Below are positions 7,972 to 17,096 of a DNA stretch of 64,000 nucleotides, one piece after another (position 1 is the stretch's first letter; every line of letters begins with the position of its first letter). Below the pieces are notes generated by a model. That model had not been told where the DNA came from. It was given only the letters and a program-made list of their open reading frames with translations, and did no database searches. The translations under genes were made by a program, and so were the position numbers. Source of the stretch: DASVVT01 sp036386415 (GTDB lineage: Bacteria; Acidobacteriota; Blastocatellia; Pyrinomonadales; Pyrinomonadaceae); assembly GCA_036386415.1 (NCBI GenBank), contig DASVVT010000053.1, forward strand, positions 111,175-175,174, given 5' to 3'.

Positions 7972-9252
7972 GTGCCCAGACACGCCGACCACCTTAATCT
8001 GATCAAAATCAGTTCGCCCTGTTCAGCCGATTGGGATTCGATGACGGGCAACGAGCAGGTGCGCTTTTGCAGCCACTGCAACTTGCACGTTCACAACCTC
8101 TCGGCGATGACGAGAAGTGAGGCGATGGAGCTTGTCGCGAAGTCGAAGGGTCGTCTCTGCGCGCGCTTCTACCGTCGCCCGAACGGAACGGTTCAGACCG
8201 CACCCCACCCGACCCAATCACATCATATCGCGCGTCGTGCTGCTCGCATCGCTGCGGGGGCTTTCGGCGCGGTTCTGAGCCTAGCTGCGAATGGCGCCGC
8301 TCAGACTTCTTCAACGGCGGGCGATCTGCTTCAGGGGAAGGTTCACCCGACGGCGCGCGCGGACGAGTCGCGCCCGGCCACGACGGACGCCGCCAACGCT
8401 TCTATCGTCGGAAGGGTATCTGATCCTCAACCGGCACCCATTGCCGGAGCAAGCGTCAAGCTTTTCAATCAACGGACCGGGCTTGAGATGGCGACGACCT
8501 CGGATAAAGAGGGCGTATTTCGCTTTCAGTCTCTGGCGGCGGGGGTCTACACGCTGAAGGTTGAGATGGCGGGCTTTTCGAGCTACCAGGTCAACGATTT
8601 TTATCTACAGGAGAACACAGAGCGACGAGTTGAAGCGACGCTTGACGTAGGGGTGATGGGCGCAATAGCGATCGCCGTACCGGCCGAGCCGCTGATCAAG
8701 GCAGCCTGGGAGAACAATCTCACTGCCGTCAAGGAGCTTCTTGGCATACGCGTCGATAATGTCAATACAGTGACCGAGTATTACAGCACGGCTCTCGCGC
8801 AGGCGGTCGCCAATGGCAACCTGGAGATGGTGTCCGCTCTGCTCTTGGCGGGCGCTGATGTCAATACCAGGGGCGACAATGGTCGGACAGCTTTGATGTA
8901 TCTGGGCGCGAATAGCAAATCGGATGTGGTACGCGCTCTGGTTGCCGCCGGGGCGATGATAGACCTGGAAGATGAGGAGGGGAACACGGCGTTGCTGTTC
9001 GCAGCAGCCAAGGAGAACGCAGACGTTCTCCAAGCTCTCCTGGACGCTGGCGCAGCCGTCAATGCGAAGAACAAAGAAGGCCGCACAGCCCTCATGCAGG
9101 CAGCCGACATGGGCATCCTCGATAACGTCAAGACGTTGATAAAGGCGGGTGCGGAGATAAATGCGCGCGATAAAGAGGACTCGACGGCCTTAAGCCTGGC
9201 GCACGACCCGGAGGTGGAAGCGCTGCTGGAAGCCTACGGGGCAGTTGAATAG
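7972..9252 (+). CDS. Membrane ankyrin-repeat protein with cysteine motif and carboxypeptidase-regulatory domain
   Basis: 426 aa from GTG 7972. The Shine-Dalgarno AGGAG (7960-7964) is 7 nt from this GTG but only 1 nt from the in-frame ATG 7966, so GTG is preferred. Domains: a Cys-rich module (SPCSADWDSM and VRFCSHCNLHVHNLS; C17, C33, C36, C63) seen at the N-terminus of many acidobacterial and planctomycete membrane proteins; a likely transmembrane segment at 91-112; a carboxypeptidase-regulatory beta-sandwich (143-225); and five to six ankyrin repeats (about 240-426). The topology puts the Cys module on the opposite side of the membrane from the ankyrins. A family A repeat and a small hairpin follow the stop codon. 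Confidence 0.8.
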   Translation: MPRHADHLNLIKISSPCSADWDSMTGNEQVRFCSHCNLHVHNLSAMTRSEAMELVAKSKGRLCARFYRRPNGTVQTAPHPTQSHHIARRAARIAAGAFGAVLSLAANGAAQTSSTAGDLLQGKVHPTARADESRPATTDAANASIVGRVSDPQPAPIAGASVKLFNQRTGLEMATTSDKEGVFRFQSLAAGVYTLKVEMAGFSSYQVNDFYLQENTERRVEATLDVGVMGAIAIAVPAEPLIKAAWENNLTAVKELLGIRVDNVNTVTEYYSTALAQAVANGNLEMVSALLLAGADVNTRGDNGRTALMYLGANSKSDVVRALVAAGAMIDLEDEEGNTALLFAAAKENADVLQALLDAGAAVNAKNKEGRTALMQAADMGILDNVKTLIKAGAEINARDKEDSTALSLAHDPEVEALLEAYGAVE

Positions 9253-9260
9253 AATATAGA

Positions 9261-9312
9261 TCGTGAGTCGATAAATATCATTCATCACATTTACGATTCA
9301 CGACTGACGATC
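9261..9312. repeat. TTTACGATTCACG-type hairpin
   Basis: TCGTGAGTCG (9261-9270) pairs with CGATTCACGA (9294-9303) with one mismatch, separated by an AT-rich spacer. The same TTTACGATTCACG word recurs at 11371-11404. It directly precedes family A copy 3 and follows the ankyrin gene stop. Confidence 0.6.
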
Positions 9313-9458
9313 TGATACCAGAGAGCAGACTAAAAGAGGGCGTGCGACCGATCCACGCGCTCGACACGAAAGGACACGAAATAAACCTCCTCTTTTCGTG
9401 TGGTTTCGTGTTGCTTCGTGGATCGTCCTCTTCCTCTCTTTTGATTGCTATCTGGTAA
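9313..9458. repeat. Family A snap-back repeat, copy 3
   Basis: It starts TGATACCAG, carries AAAAGAGGGCGTGCGACCGATCCACG, then CGACACGAAAGGACACGAAA and the opposing TTTCGTGTTGCTTCGTGGATC. It ends CTATCTGGTAAT, one base before the stop codon of the esterase gene. It lies between convergent genes. Confidence 0.9.
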
Positions 9459-11222
9459 TTAATATCGCCAACTCTTGACATCTGCTCCCGGCGGGGCGCT
9501 CTTGAGAATCCGCTCGACGATCTTCGGCGCGTACATCTGGTGGTATCTCAGACGCGAGATTGCGTTCGGGCGTGTATGGTCGCCGTTCCAGCAGTGTTCG
9601 GCCCTATCGCCATAATCAACTTCACCGCCGTAGTAAGGTTCCTTCGTGCTCTCGAGAAACTCTTCGACGAGGTAGACCGCATTGTTGAGGTAATAGTTAT
9701 CCATGTCGCCGCAGTAGATATGGATTTTCCCTTCGACCTTCGGGCCGAGCTTCTTCCAATCGCGACGCAGGATGTTGCCCAGGTCGTAATGCTCTTTCCA
9801 GTATGCGGCCACCGTCTTATCTATCTGGCCGGTCTCCTTATCCCAGATCGGTTTCGGATAGCCGTCCTCGCCTACAGGAGAATAGACCGCCTGCCAGATG
9901 TCCCACTGTCCGCCTGAGCGACTGTGACTTCCCAAGACCATCTCCAGCCGGTTCATCTCTTCGAGGGTCGAGGCCAGCTCGCCCAGATAATTACGCTTGC
10001 CCGGTCGAGGCGTCTGCTTCCACTTCGCGTCCACATGATAGGCGTTCTCATGCTCGTAGAGGTTGACGACCGTGTAGGCTTGAAAATCAATGGGGTCGGG
10101 GCAGGCCGCCCAGCAGCCGTTGTACTCCTCCGGGTACATCATCTGGACGGCGAGGGCTTCCCAGCCGCCCGTCGAGCCGCCGTACAAAAATCTAGCCCAG
10201 CCCTTTCCAATCCCGCGAAACTGTTTCTCGATGTGTGGGATCAATTCGTAGGTGATGGCATCTCCGTAGGGGCCGAGGTTGGCCGAATTCACCGCGTAGG
10301 AATCATCGTAGTACGGGTTGGCGTGCTGCACTTCGATGATAATCATGCGTGGGAAGTTCGGCCCCGTCCACTCCTGGTAAAACTTGTAGGCATGCTCCTG
10401 CACGATCCTGTTATAGCCTTTGAGCCTGAACCTCTCGCTGTAATCCGGCACGAGGCCGGGATCGGGCGGAGTCTCGCGAAAGCCCGTGAAGGTCGGAGAG
10501 AAGTGGCCGTGATAGACGACCAGCGGATAGCGTGCCTCCGGGTGCGTATCAAAGCCTTCCGGCAGCAGCACGCTCGCGCCCAGGTACATGGGGCGCCCCC
10601 AGAACTCCGTCAGCCGGGGGCTCTGCATGCGTATGTGCTTGATGTACTTCGTATCCTTCTGTGGCTCGATGGGCGCAATCACCTGATCGAGCGTGAGCGT
10701 GATCGTCTCGTCCCTTCGCGGGTCAATCGAGATTTTTTTCGGCGTGCTGTAGAGATTGCCCGGCGCGCTGTTCCACTGCTGCCCTTCTCCCCTGTCCATC
10801 GGCAGCTTGACCGTATGGCCGTCCGCACGCTTGAAAGTCTCGTAGCGGTGAAGCAGCGCCTGCACTGTGTATTCGCCCGGTGGCAGATCATTGATGCTCC
10901 GGCGTGGATAGCCGAGCACACTTGCGTCAATCAACGCCGTCTCTCCGGGTTTCATCCCGTCTACGTCCGTACCGAAAACCTGCTGTGTATTCGCGTCCTC
11001 GTTGATCTGGAAGCGTGGCTCCTTGGATGCATCCGCAGAGATGAGCAGGAGCATCCGCCCGTCCAGAGGCGCTTGACTCTGCTGCCCGGAGAACGAGATG
11101 GCGAAGCGTAGCTTGCTCGCGGCCTGTCCTTCATTCTTCATCTGTCCCTCGGAGGAAACGGTCGAGAGCGCGAAAAGAGCTGCCAGGAGCAGCGAGAATC
11201 TTCCTGATTTTCCTATCTTCAT
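9459..11222 (-). CDS. Secreted putative esterase (alpha/beta hydrolase)
   Basis: 587 aa. A signal peptide (residues about 1-26) is followed by a beta-rich N-terminal domain with NDLPPGEYTVQALLHRYETF. The hydrolase domain starts near residue 200. The nucleophile elbow is GGSTGGW (Ser near residue 351). A likely acid lies in the CGDMDNYY region (near 515) and the histidine in EHCWNGDH (near 552). This is the general layout of the esterase-D/Fes-like family, which cleaves acyl esters outside the cytoplasm, but the substrate cannot be read from sequence. The last codons border a family A repeat. No operon partner is evident. Confidence 0.75.
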   Translation of the reverse strand: MKIGKSGRFSLLLAALFALSTVSSEGQMKNEGQAASKLRFAISFSGQQSQAPLDGRMLLLISADASKEPRFQINEDANTQQVFGTDVDGMKPGETALIDASVLGYPRRSINDLPPGEYTVQALLHRYETFKRADGHTVKLPMDRGEGQQWNSAPGNLYSTPKKISIDPRRDETITLTLDQVIAPIEPQKDTKYIKHIRMQSPRLTEFWGRPMYLGASVLLPEGFDTHPEARYPLVVYHGHFSPTFTGFRETPPDPGLVPDYSERFRLKGYNRIVQEHAYKFYQEWTGPNFPRMIIIEVQHANPYYDDSYAVNSANLGPYGDAITYELIPHIEKQFRGIGKGWARFLYGGSTGGWEALAVQMMYPEEYNGCWAACPDPIDFQAYTVVNLYEHENAYHVDAKWKQTPRPGKRNYLGELASTLEEMNRLEMVLGSHSRSGGQWDIWQAVYSPVGEDGYPKPIWDKETGQIDKTVAAYWKEHYDLGNILRRDWKKLGPKVEGKIHIYCGDMDNYYLNNAVYLVEEFLESTKEPYYGGEVDYGDRAEHCWNGDHTRPNAISRLRYHQMYAPKIVERILKSAPPGADVKSWRY

Positions 11223-11370
11223 GAAACGTCACTTCCCCGTGTTGGATTGAAACGAGCGAGTTTTACGAGCCTTTGTAGCCCGCCTATCATACATGAGAGA
11301 TGAGAATTGGTCGTCAACTTCTGATCGAGTTTATTCTGGAACCCATTTTTTATGGACGAGCCTTTTTTTA

Positions 11371-11404
11371 TATTTACGATTCACGGTTTACGATTTACGA
11401 TCTT
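11371..11404. repeat. One-sided TTTACGAT tandem repeat
   Basis: A short tandem array of TTTACGAT/TCACGG words (TTTACGATTCACGG, TTTACGA, TTTACGA) directly before the epimerase start. No opposing arm is visible. It is related to the hairpin at 9261-9312. Confidence 0.55.
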
Positions 11405-11408
11405 GAGC

Positions 11409-12338
11409 ATGAAGATTTTCATCGCCGGCGCGACAGGAGTTCTGGGACGTGGACTCGTCCGCCAGTTTCTTGAGCGCGGACACTCTGTGATCGGTCTGGC
11501 GCGCAACCCGAAGGGCGCGCAGCTCATAGAGTCGCTCGGCGGCGAGAGCCGTCAGGCTGATCTCTTCAACGTCGAACAGTTGGCGCGTGCCGCAGAAGGC
11601 GCGGATGTCGTCATTCATGCCGCCACCTCCATCCCCGTTAAATCGAGAGTCTCTGCGGCAGATTTTGAGATGAACGACCGGATTCGTCGTGAAGGGACAC
11701 GCTCGCTTGCGGCCTGCGCGGCGCGCGTCGGGGCTCAACATTATCTTCAACAGAGCATAGTCTGGATAGCCCGCCCGCCGGACGGCTCCAGTTTTGATGA
11801 AAGCTCGAAGCCGGAGCCCGATGCGGTCACCCTCTCGGCTCTCGATGCGGAGAACATCTCTTTGGAGGCAGGCGAGGCGGCAGGCTTCAAGGTCTCCGTG
11901 CTGCGGTGTGGCTCGTTCTACGGGCCGGACGCGGCGCACACCAGATTCTTCGCCGAAGGACTCAAAAAGCGCAGGCTCCCCATCGTCGGAACAGGCGACG
12001 CCGTCCTAGCCAACCTGCATGTGGAGGACGCGGCCAGCGCATTCGTCGCGGCCACAGAGGCCGGTAAGAGCGGACTCTGGCACGTCCTGGACAACCAGCC
12101 CGCGACGATCAAAGAATTTATCTCTTACTTCGCCGAACGACTCGGTGCGCCGCCGCCTCGCCACGTTCCCGTCTGGCTCGCGCGCCTTGTCGCCGGTTCA
12201 TACGCCGTCAGTTTCTTCACTCAATCGACGCGCACCTCCAACCAAAGGTTTCGTCAGGATGTCGGTTGGAGCCCACGCTTTCCCAGCTACAGAGAGGGAC
12301 TCGATCAAGTCGTCGCGGCGTGGGCGAAGGAGGGCTGA
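11409..12338 (+). CDS. NAD-dependent epimerase/dehydratase family protein
   Basis: 309 aa from ATG 11409. The frame is open back to 11352, but that part reads through a repeat and the family starts with MKIFIAGATG. The N-terminal Rossmann motif is GATGVLG (GxxGxxG, about residues 7-13), and AADVVIHAATS-like residues follow the fourth strand. The usual SDR catalytic Tyr-x-x-x-Lys is replaced by sequence around QHYLQQSIVW, so it is an atypical extended SDR. VLRCGSFYGP and HVEDAASAFVAA match the sugar-epimerase/NAD(P)-binding group. The substrate is unknown. It stands alone on the plus strand. Confidence 0.82.
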   Translation: MKIFIAGATGVLGRGLVRQFLERGHSVIGLARNPKGAQLIESLGGESRQADLFNVEQLARAAEGADVVIHAATSIPVKSRVSAADFEMNDRIRREGTRSLAACAARVGAQHYLQQSIVWIARPPDGSSFDESSKPEPDAVTLSALDAENISLEAGEAAGFKVSVLRCGSFYGPDAAHTRFFAEGLKKRRLPIVGTGDAVLANLHVEDAASAFVAATEAGKSGLWHVLDNQPATIKEFISYFAERLGAPPPRHVPVWLARLVAGSYAVSFFTQSTRTSNQRFRQDVGWSPRFPSYREGLDQVVAAWAKEG

Positions 12339-12415
12339 GACTTAAATCGAAAAGACGAAATTGGGAGAGGCAGAAAAACTTGATCCACGCAGAGAGAGAG
12401 AGAGATCAGCCAGGG

Positions 12416-12688
12416 TTAGAGCGTCTGCCAGATTGAGTCTGCGGCTTCCTTCGATGGGACGACCGCGATGACCTCAAACTCTACTAAATCCTGCCAGTGC
12501 GACATCCACTGCTCGAACAACTGAGGGTCTTCGCATTCCATAAGCTGAAAGCATCTCTCAAAAGTAGCCTCCGTCCAGCTCTCTATATACCTCAATCCAT
12601 CGGGCATCATACGCCCCTGCTCCCGGAATCGACGGTACACCGCTTTGGCGTCGCCGTGCTTGAAGCGCTCGATGACCATGAACAGCAC
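12416..12688 (-). CDS. DUF3303 family small protein
   Basis: 90 aa from GTG 12688. AGGAG (12700-12696) lies 7 nt upstream, and the family begins (M/V)LFMVIERF, so the GTG is favoured over the longer frame from 12823, whose extra residues (CRGRACPCP-type) are translated repeat C. The fold is a small ferredoxin-like alpha-beta barrel: MVIERFK, then GRMMPDGLRYIESW, then RCFQLMECED and WMSHWQDLVEFEVIAVVPSKEA. The family's function is unknown; related dimeric domains bind small ligands. Confidence 0.78.
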   Translation of the reverse strand: MLFMVIERFKHGDAKAVYRRFREQGRMMPDGLRYIESWTEATFERCFQLMECEDPQLFEQWMSHWQDLVEFEVIAVVPSKEAADSIWQTL

Positions 12689-12729
12689 TGACGGTCTCCT
12701 TTCAATGTATGCGACGCGTCGAAAAGATT

Positions 12730-12838
12730 TGTAGGGGCAGGGCTTGTCCCTGCCCGGATACTTTGGTCGGCAGAGCGGGCAGGGACAAGCCCTGCCCCTA
12801 CAGAAATACACGGGCAGGGACAAGCCCTGCCCCTACAG
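12730..12838. repeat. Family C repeat (GGGGCAGGGCTTGTCCC), copy 1
   Basis: One unit TGTAGGGGCAGGGCTTGTCCCTGCCC is followed by two units in reverse complement (GGGCAGGGACAAGCCCTGCCCCTACA), spaced by about 20 nt and 6 nt. Each unit is itself a near-palindrome, GGGCAGGGCTTGTCCCTGCCC. It sits directly upstream of the DUF3303 gene on the minus strand. In one frame it encodes CRGRACPCP/GRDKPCPY peptides. Confidence 0.9.
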
Positions 12839-12883
12839 TTCATTCATTGCTCGCACTCAATTACCAGGCGCTATAATTCTCAC

Positions 12884-14944
12884 CTAATCAGGCACGTTAC
12901 GCCGCAGTTCTTCGAGCCAGACAGCCGCCTCTGAATCGCTCGGCGCGCGCCAGTCGCCGCGCGGCGAGAGCGAGCCGCCGGAGCCGACCTTCGGGCTGTT
13001 GGGAACGCATGAGCGCTTGAACTGGCTGATCTTGAAGAAGCGATAGAGGAAGACATCGAGCCAACGCTTGATCGTCGCCAGGTCGTACTCGTGGTGAAGC
13101 TCTGCCGGAAGCGCGTCAGGCCACGCGCCGCGCCGCTTATCGCTCCACGCGTGATGGCTGAGAAAGGCTATCTTGCTCGGACGGAACCCGAAGCGTGAGA
13201 CGTAGTAGAGATTAAAATCCTGCAACTCGTAGGGGCCGATCTTCTCTTCCGTGCTCTGCGTCGGCTTCTCCTGCTTCTCATCTTCGGCGGCGGGCACAAG
13301 CTCCGGTGAAATCTCCGTGTCGAGGATTGATTGAAGGATGGCACTCGTCCGCTGGTCAAACTGCGACGTCCCTATGACCCAGCGGATCAGGTGCTGTATG
13401 AGCGTCTTGGGCACAGAGGCGTTGACGTTGTAGTGAGACATGTGATCGCCCACCCCGTAGGTTGACCAGCCCAGCGCCAGCTCGCTCAAATCGCCCGTGC
13501 CCAACACCAGACCGTTATGAAAGTTGGCGAGACGAAAGAGGTGCGAGGTGCGCTCGCCCGCCTGCACGTTCTCAAACGTGATGTCGTAGACGGGCTCGCC
13601 CTTGGCAAACGGATGATTGATGTCGCGCAGCATCTGCATGCAGGAGGGCTTGATGTCTATCTCCGAGCCGGTGATGCCCAGAGCCTTCATCAAGCCGTGA
13701 GCGTTGGTGAGGGTCATGCCGCTGGTGGCAAAGCCGGGCATCGTGTAACCGAGTATGTTCTGGCGCGGCAATCCCAGCCTGTCTATCGTCCGGGCCGCGA
13801 CGATCAGCGCGTGCGTCGAATCGAGCCCGCCCGACACGCCGATCACAAGGCGCTCCAGACCCGTGCTCACGAGGCGCTTCATCAGCCCGTGCACCTGAAT
13901 GTTGTAGGCTTCGTAGCAACGCTCGTCGCGCGCTGCCGGATCATCCGGCACATAGGGGAAACGCTCGACGCGGCGCATCAGAGGGATTTCGCCCGTCGGG
14001 ACTTCAAACTCGAACTGTACGCGGCGGATGGCGCGCACGCGCTCGCGGTGCTCGCCGACCGAGTCGTTGAAACTCGTCAGTCGCATCCGATCCTGCGCCA
14101 GACGTTCGAGGTCTATGTCTGCGGCGATCATCTGCTCCTCGTTCGAGAAGCGGTCGGCCTCGGCCAGCAGCTCATTGTTCTCGTAGATGATGGCGTGACC
14201 GTCCCAGGCGAGGTCTGTGGTCGATTCTCCGGGACCGGCGGCAGAGTAGAGATAGGCCGCGATACACTTGCCCGATTGCGAGGCGCAAAGGTCGCGGCGA
14301 TACTCAGCCTTGCCGATGGTGATATTGCTGGCGGAGAGATTCGCGAGCACGGTCGCCCCAGCCAGCGCAGCATAGGTGCTCGGCGGTATCGGCGTCCAAA
14401 CGTCCTCGCAGATTTCGACGTGCAGCGAGAAGTCTTCGACGTTAACGGCATCGAAGATGAGGTCGCTGCCGAAGGGGACGCGCTCGCCCAGGAAAAGCAT
14501 CTCGCGGCTGACGGCATTGCGCCCGGAGGTGAACTGCCGCTTCTCGTAGAACTCGCGGTAGTTGGGAAGATAGGTCTTCGGCGTGATGCCGAGCACGCGC
14601 CCACGATAGATGACGACCGCGCAGTTGAAGAGCTTTCCCTCAAACCGGAGCGGCGCGCCGACCAGAAGCACTGGCGAGAGATTGACGCTCTCCGCAATCA
14701 GTTGCGCCAGGCTCGCCTCCGTGGCATCGAGCAGCACGTCCTGATGAAAGAGATCGTCGTTGGAGTAAGCGGAAATCCCCAGCTCAGGAAAGAGCGCCAC
14801 CGCCGCGTTCAGCTCCGACGCGCGCCGTGCCAGCCCCAGCGTCCGCTCCGCATTGAACACGGGATCGGCCACGCGCACGAACGGAATGCAGACCGCCGCG
14901 CGAATAAACTTGTGCGAGTAGATCGAGTGGAAAGTTGGCTGCAT
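12884..14944 (-). CDS. nadE: Glutamine-dependent NAD+ synthetase
   Basis: 686 aa from ATG 14944 (MQPTFHSIYS); the longer frame to 15043 is translated repeat C. The N-terminal nitrilase-type glutaminase domain has the Glu-Lys-Cys triad in FPELGISAYSNDD (near 46), TPKTYLPNYREFYE (near 118) and EICEDVW (near 178). The C-terminal ATP-pyrophosphatase domain has the P-loop VSGGLDSTHAL (near 365), TMPGFATSG and GTGDLSELALGW. The enzyme amidates deamido-NAD+ using ammonia channelled from glutamine in the last step of NAD+ synthesis. Length and order match the two-domain bacterial enzyme. The S9 peptidase gene lies upstream on the same strand with repeat C between them. Confidence 0.95.
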   Translation of the reverse strand: MQPTFHSIYSHKFIRAAVCIPFVRVADPVFNAERTLGLARRASELNAAVALFPELGISAYSNDDLFHQDVLLDATEASLAQLIAESVNLSPVLLVGAPLRFEGKLFNCAVVIYRGRVLGITPKTYLPNYREFYEKRQFTSGRNAVSREMLFLGERVPFGSDLIFDAVNVEDFSLHVEICEDVWTPIPPSTYAALAGATVLANLSASNITIGKAEYRRDLCASQSGKCIAAYLYSAAGPGESTTDLAWDGHAIIYENNELLAEADRFSNEEQMIAADIDLERLAQDRMRLTSFNDSVGEHRERVRAIRRVQFEFEVPTGEIPLMRRVERFPYVPDDPAARDERCYEAYNIQVHGLMKRLVSTGLERLVIGVSGGLDSTHALIVAARTIDRLGLPRQNILGYTMPGFATSGMTLTNAHGLMKALGITGSEIDIKPSCMQMLRDINHPFAKGEPVYDITFENVQAGERTSHLFRLANFHNGLVLGTGDLSELALGWSTYGVGDHMSHYNVNASVPKTLIQHLIRWVIGTSQFDQRTSAILQSILDTEISPELVPAAEDEKQEKPTQSTEEKIGPYELQDFNLYYVSRFGFRPSKIAFLSHHAWSDKRRGAWPDALPAELHHEYDLATIKRWLDVFLYRFFKISQFKRSCVPNSPKVGSGGSLSPRGDWRAPSDSEAAVWLEELRRNVPD

Positions 14945-14986
14945 GAACTTAAATATAATAGATTCCGGTGCAGCGTGCGAATAGCT

Positions 14987-15058
14987 GTAGGGGCAGGGCT
15001 TGTCCCTGCCCGGATGCTGATGATACGAAGCGGGCAGGGACAAGCCCTGCCCCTACAC
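14987..15058. repeat. Family C repeat, copy 2
   Basis: GTAGGGGCAGGGCTTGTCCCTGCCC and its reverse complement are separated by about 22 nt, with the same near-palindromic unit as at 12730-12838. It lies between the S9 peptidase stop and the nadE start. Confidence 0.9.
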
Positions 15059-15075
15059 ATTACGATAGCAATCAA

Positions 15076-17025
15076 TTACTTCAGCAGATACTCTTTGATG
15101 AACAGCACGGCAGAGTAGAACTGAAAGTCGCGGTTCTTTTTCTTGGCGAAGCCGTGACCTTCATCTTTTGCCATCAGATACCAGACGGGCGTTCCGTTTT
15201 TCCGCACCGTCTGCACGATCTGCTGTGATTCGCTCAAGGGGACGCGCGGGTCGTTGCCGCCCTGCACGACGAAAAGCGGTTTGACGATCTTCGCGGCGTT
15301 GTTGAGCGGCGCGATGCGGTTCAGGAATTCGCGCATCTTCGGGTTGCGCTCGTCGCCGTATTCGACGCGCCGCAGATCGCGGCGGTAGGCGGAAGTATTC
15401 TCCAGGAAGGTGACGAAATTCGACGGGCCGACGACATCGAGCGCGCAGCGAATCCGGTCGGGGTAAAAGGTCGCCACGGCGAGCGTCATATGACCGCCGT
15501 AGCTTCCGCCCGTCACCATAATCCTGTCTGCGTCCAGATCGGGGCGCGTCTTTATCCAATCGAGCAGGGCGGCGATGTCTTTGTATGTATCTTCGCGCGA
15601 TAAACCGTTATCCAGCTTGAGAAAAGTTTTACCGTACCCGCTGGAGCCGCGCACGTTCGGCTGTATCACGGCGATGCCCAGCTCGTTGACGAAGTAGTTG
15701 TTCTCGCCTTGAAACCAGGGGCGAGATTGACCTTCGGGGCCGCCGTGAATGTCTACGATGACGGGTCGCCTACCAGCGAATCTGGTTGGCGGCCTGTAGT
15801 ACAAACCGGAGATCATTTTGCCGTCAAAAGTTTTCCAGCGTACGACTTCCGGCTCGGAGAAATTCTCCGTCTTGATGCCGCCCGTTTCGCTTTCAGTCCA
15901 GCGCTCTATCTTTCCCGTACTCACGTCTAGCGAATAAGTATCGTAGGTGCTGCGCGCCGACTCCAGGCCAAAACCCAGCTCGCGGTTGTTTCTGTGCCAC
16001 TCGATTGAGCCGATCACCCCTGGGGGAAGTTTCGGCGCGGGCAGCAGCTCCTTGCGGCTCGCCGTGTCGAACAGATGCAGCACGCTGAGGCCGTCTTCGT
16101 TCGTCACGAAAGCAATCGTTTTACCGTCCCAGGAGAGGGCGAAAGAGTCCACGTCCCAGTTGATGGAACCGGTCAGATACTCGTGCTTCTTCGTCGCCAG
16201 ATCAACGTAAGCGAGCCGTTGGAATTCCGAATCGCGGTCTGTGGTGACGTAAATGCCCTTCCCGTCTTTGCTGAACTGGGCGGAGTTATACAGAACTTTT
16301 TCGCCCTCACCTTTGGGCGTGATGAGGGTTTTGTCGCCCGTCGCAGCATCCATCAACCAGAGATAGCTTTCATTCGCCGAAATGTATTCGACGACGAGCA
16401 AGTGACGGTCGTCGGGCGAGAACTCGAACACGCTCCACCCGCCGCCTTTGAGTTCGGCGAGCATCCGGTTTGATTTCGGGTCTGCCGGATTCATCATCCA
16501 TATATCCAGGTCTTCGCCGTTGCGCCGCGTTGACTCATAAGCGAAGCGGTCGCCCGCGTTTGACCACGCGCCGCCAGTATTTCTGGACTGGCCGTCGGTT
16601 AAAAGCGTAATCGCGCCAGTCGAAAAATCATAACGGTACTTTTGATACTTCTCGTTGCCGCCGACCCCCTTACTGAAAACGAAATAATCGCCGCGCGTCG
16701 GTTGAAAGCTTGCGCCACCGACGCTGTCTTTGAAAAACGTGAGCTGCGTGCGTGCGCCCCCCGGAAGCTTAACGAGATGGATTTGACTCGTGTCGGCAAA
16801 GCGAGTGCTGATAAGAATTTCGCGCCGCGTCGGATGCCAGTTTGAGAAAGCGGCGTAGCGAAACTCCGTGTACCGGTTGATCTCTTCAGCCATCGCCACA
16901 GAAATATTCGGAATGCCTTCGACGACCAGGTTCTCCCCCGGCGTGACAAAATCGCTCTGGGCAACAACGACCGTTAATTCTGCCGCCAACAGCAGCGAGA
17001 GCATCACCTTCACGAATCTCTTCAT
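15076..17025 (-). CDS. Secreted S9 family (prolyl oligopeptidase-type) peptidase
   Basis: 649 aa. A signal peptide (about 1-22) suggests periplasmic location. Residues about 40-370 form a WD40/TolB-like propeller (repeats such as NWHPTRREILISTRF and FSPDDRHLLVVE). The C-terminal alpha/beta hydrolase carries the catalytic triad: Ser in GGSYGGH (near 507), Asp in GGNDPRVP (near 590) and His in DEGHGF (near 623). This is the oligopeptidase B/acylaminoacyl-peptidase group, which cuts short peptides that fit through the propeller. It is probably used in peptide scavenging. Its start is not repeat-affected, and no partner gene other than nadE is downstream. Confidence 0.92.
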   Translation of the reverse strand: MKRFVKVMLSLLLAAELTVVVAQSDFVTPGENLVVEGIPNISVAMAEEINRYTEFRYAAFSNWHPTRREILISTRFADTSQIHLVKLPGGARTQLTFFKDSVGGASFQPTRGDYFVFSKGVGGNEKYQKYRYDFSTGAITLLTDGQSRNTGGAWSNAGDRFAYESTRRNGEDLDIWMMNPADPKSNRMLAELKGGGWSVFEFSPDDRHLLVVEYISANESYLWLMDAATGDKTLITPKGEGEKVLYNSAQFSKDGKGIYVTTDRDSEFQRLAYVDLATKKHEYLTGSINWDVDSFALSWDGKTIAFVTNEDGLSVLHLFDTASRKELLPAPKLPPGVIGSIEWHRNNRELGFGLESARSTYDTYSLDVSTGKIERWTESETGGIKTENFSEPEVVRWKTFDGKMISGLYYRPPTRFAGRRPVIVDIHGGPEGQSRPWFQGENNYFVNELGIAVIQPNVRGSSGYGKTFLKLDNGLSREDTYKDIAALLDWIKTRPDLDADRIMVTGGSYGGHMTLAVATFYPDRIRCALDVVGPSNFVTFLENTSAYRRDLRRVEYGDERNPKMREFLNRIAPLNNAAKIVKPLFVVQGGNDPRVPLSESQQIVQTVRKNGTPVWYLMAKDEGHGFAKKKNRDFQFYSAVLFIKEYLLK

Positions 17026-17096
17026 CTCTCACCTCCGGTTAATACCTGAACTCATTCTCAGTCATAGAGGACAGGCCGCCCGCCTTCAACAACCCG

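Noticed and set aside
9924..11111. 395-codon plus-strand frame opposite the esterase
   Set aside because: Antisense shadow of a gene with signal peptide and catalytic motifs.
13517..15118. 533-codon plus-strand frame opposite nadE
   Set aside because: It is the antisense shadow of nadE, whose catalytic motifs are all present on the other strand.
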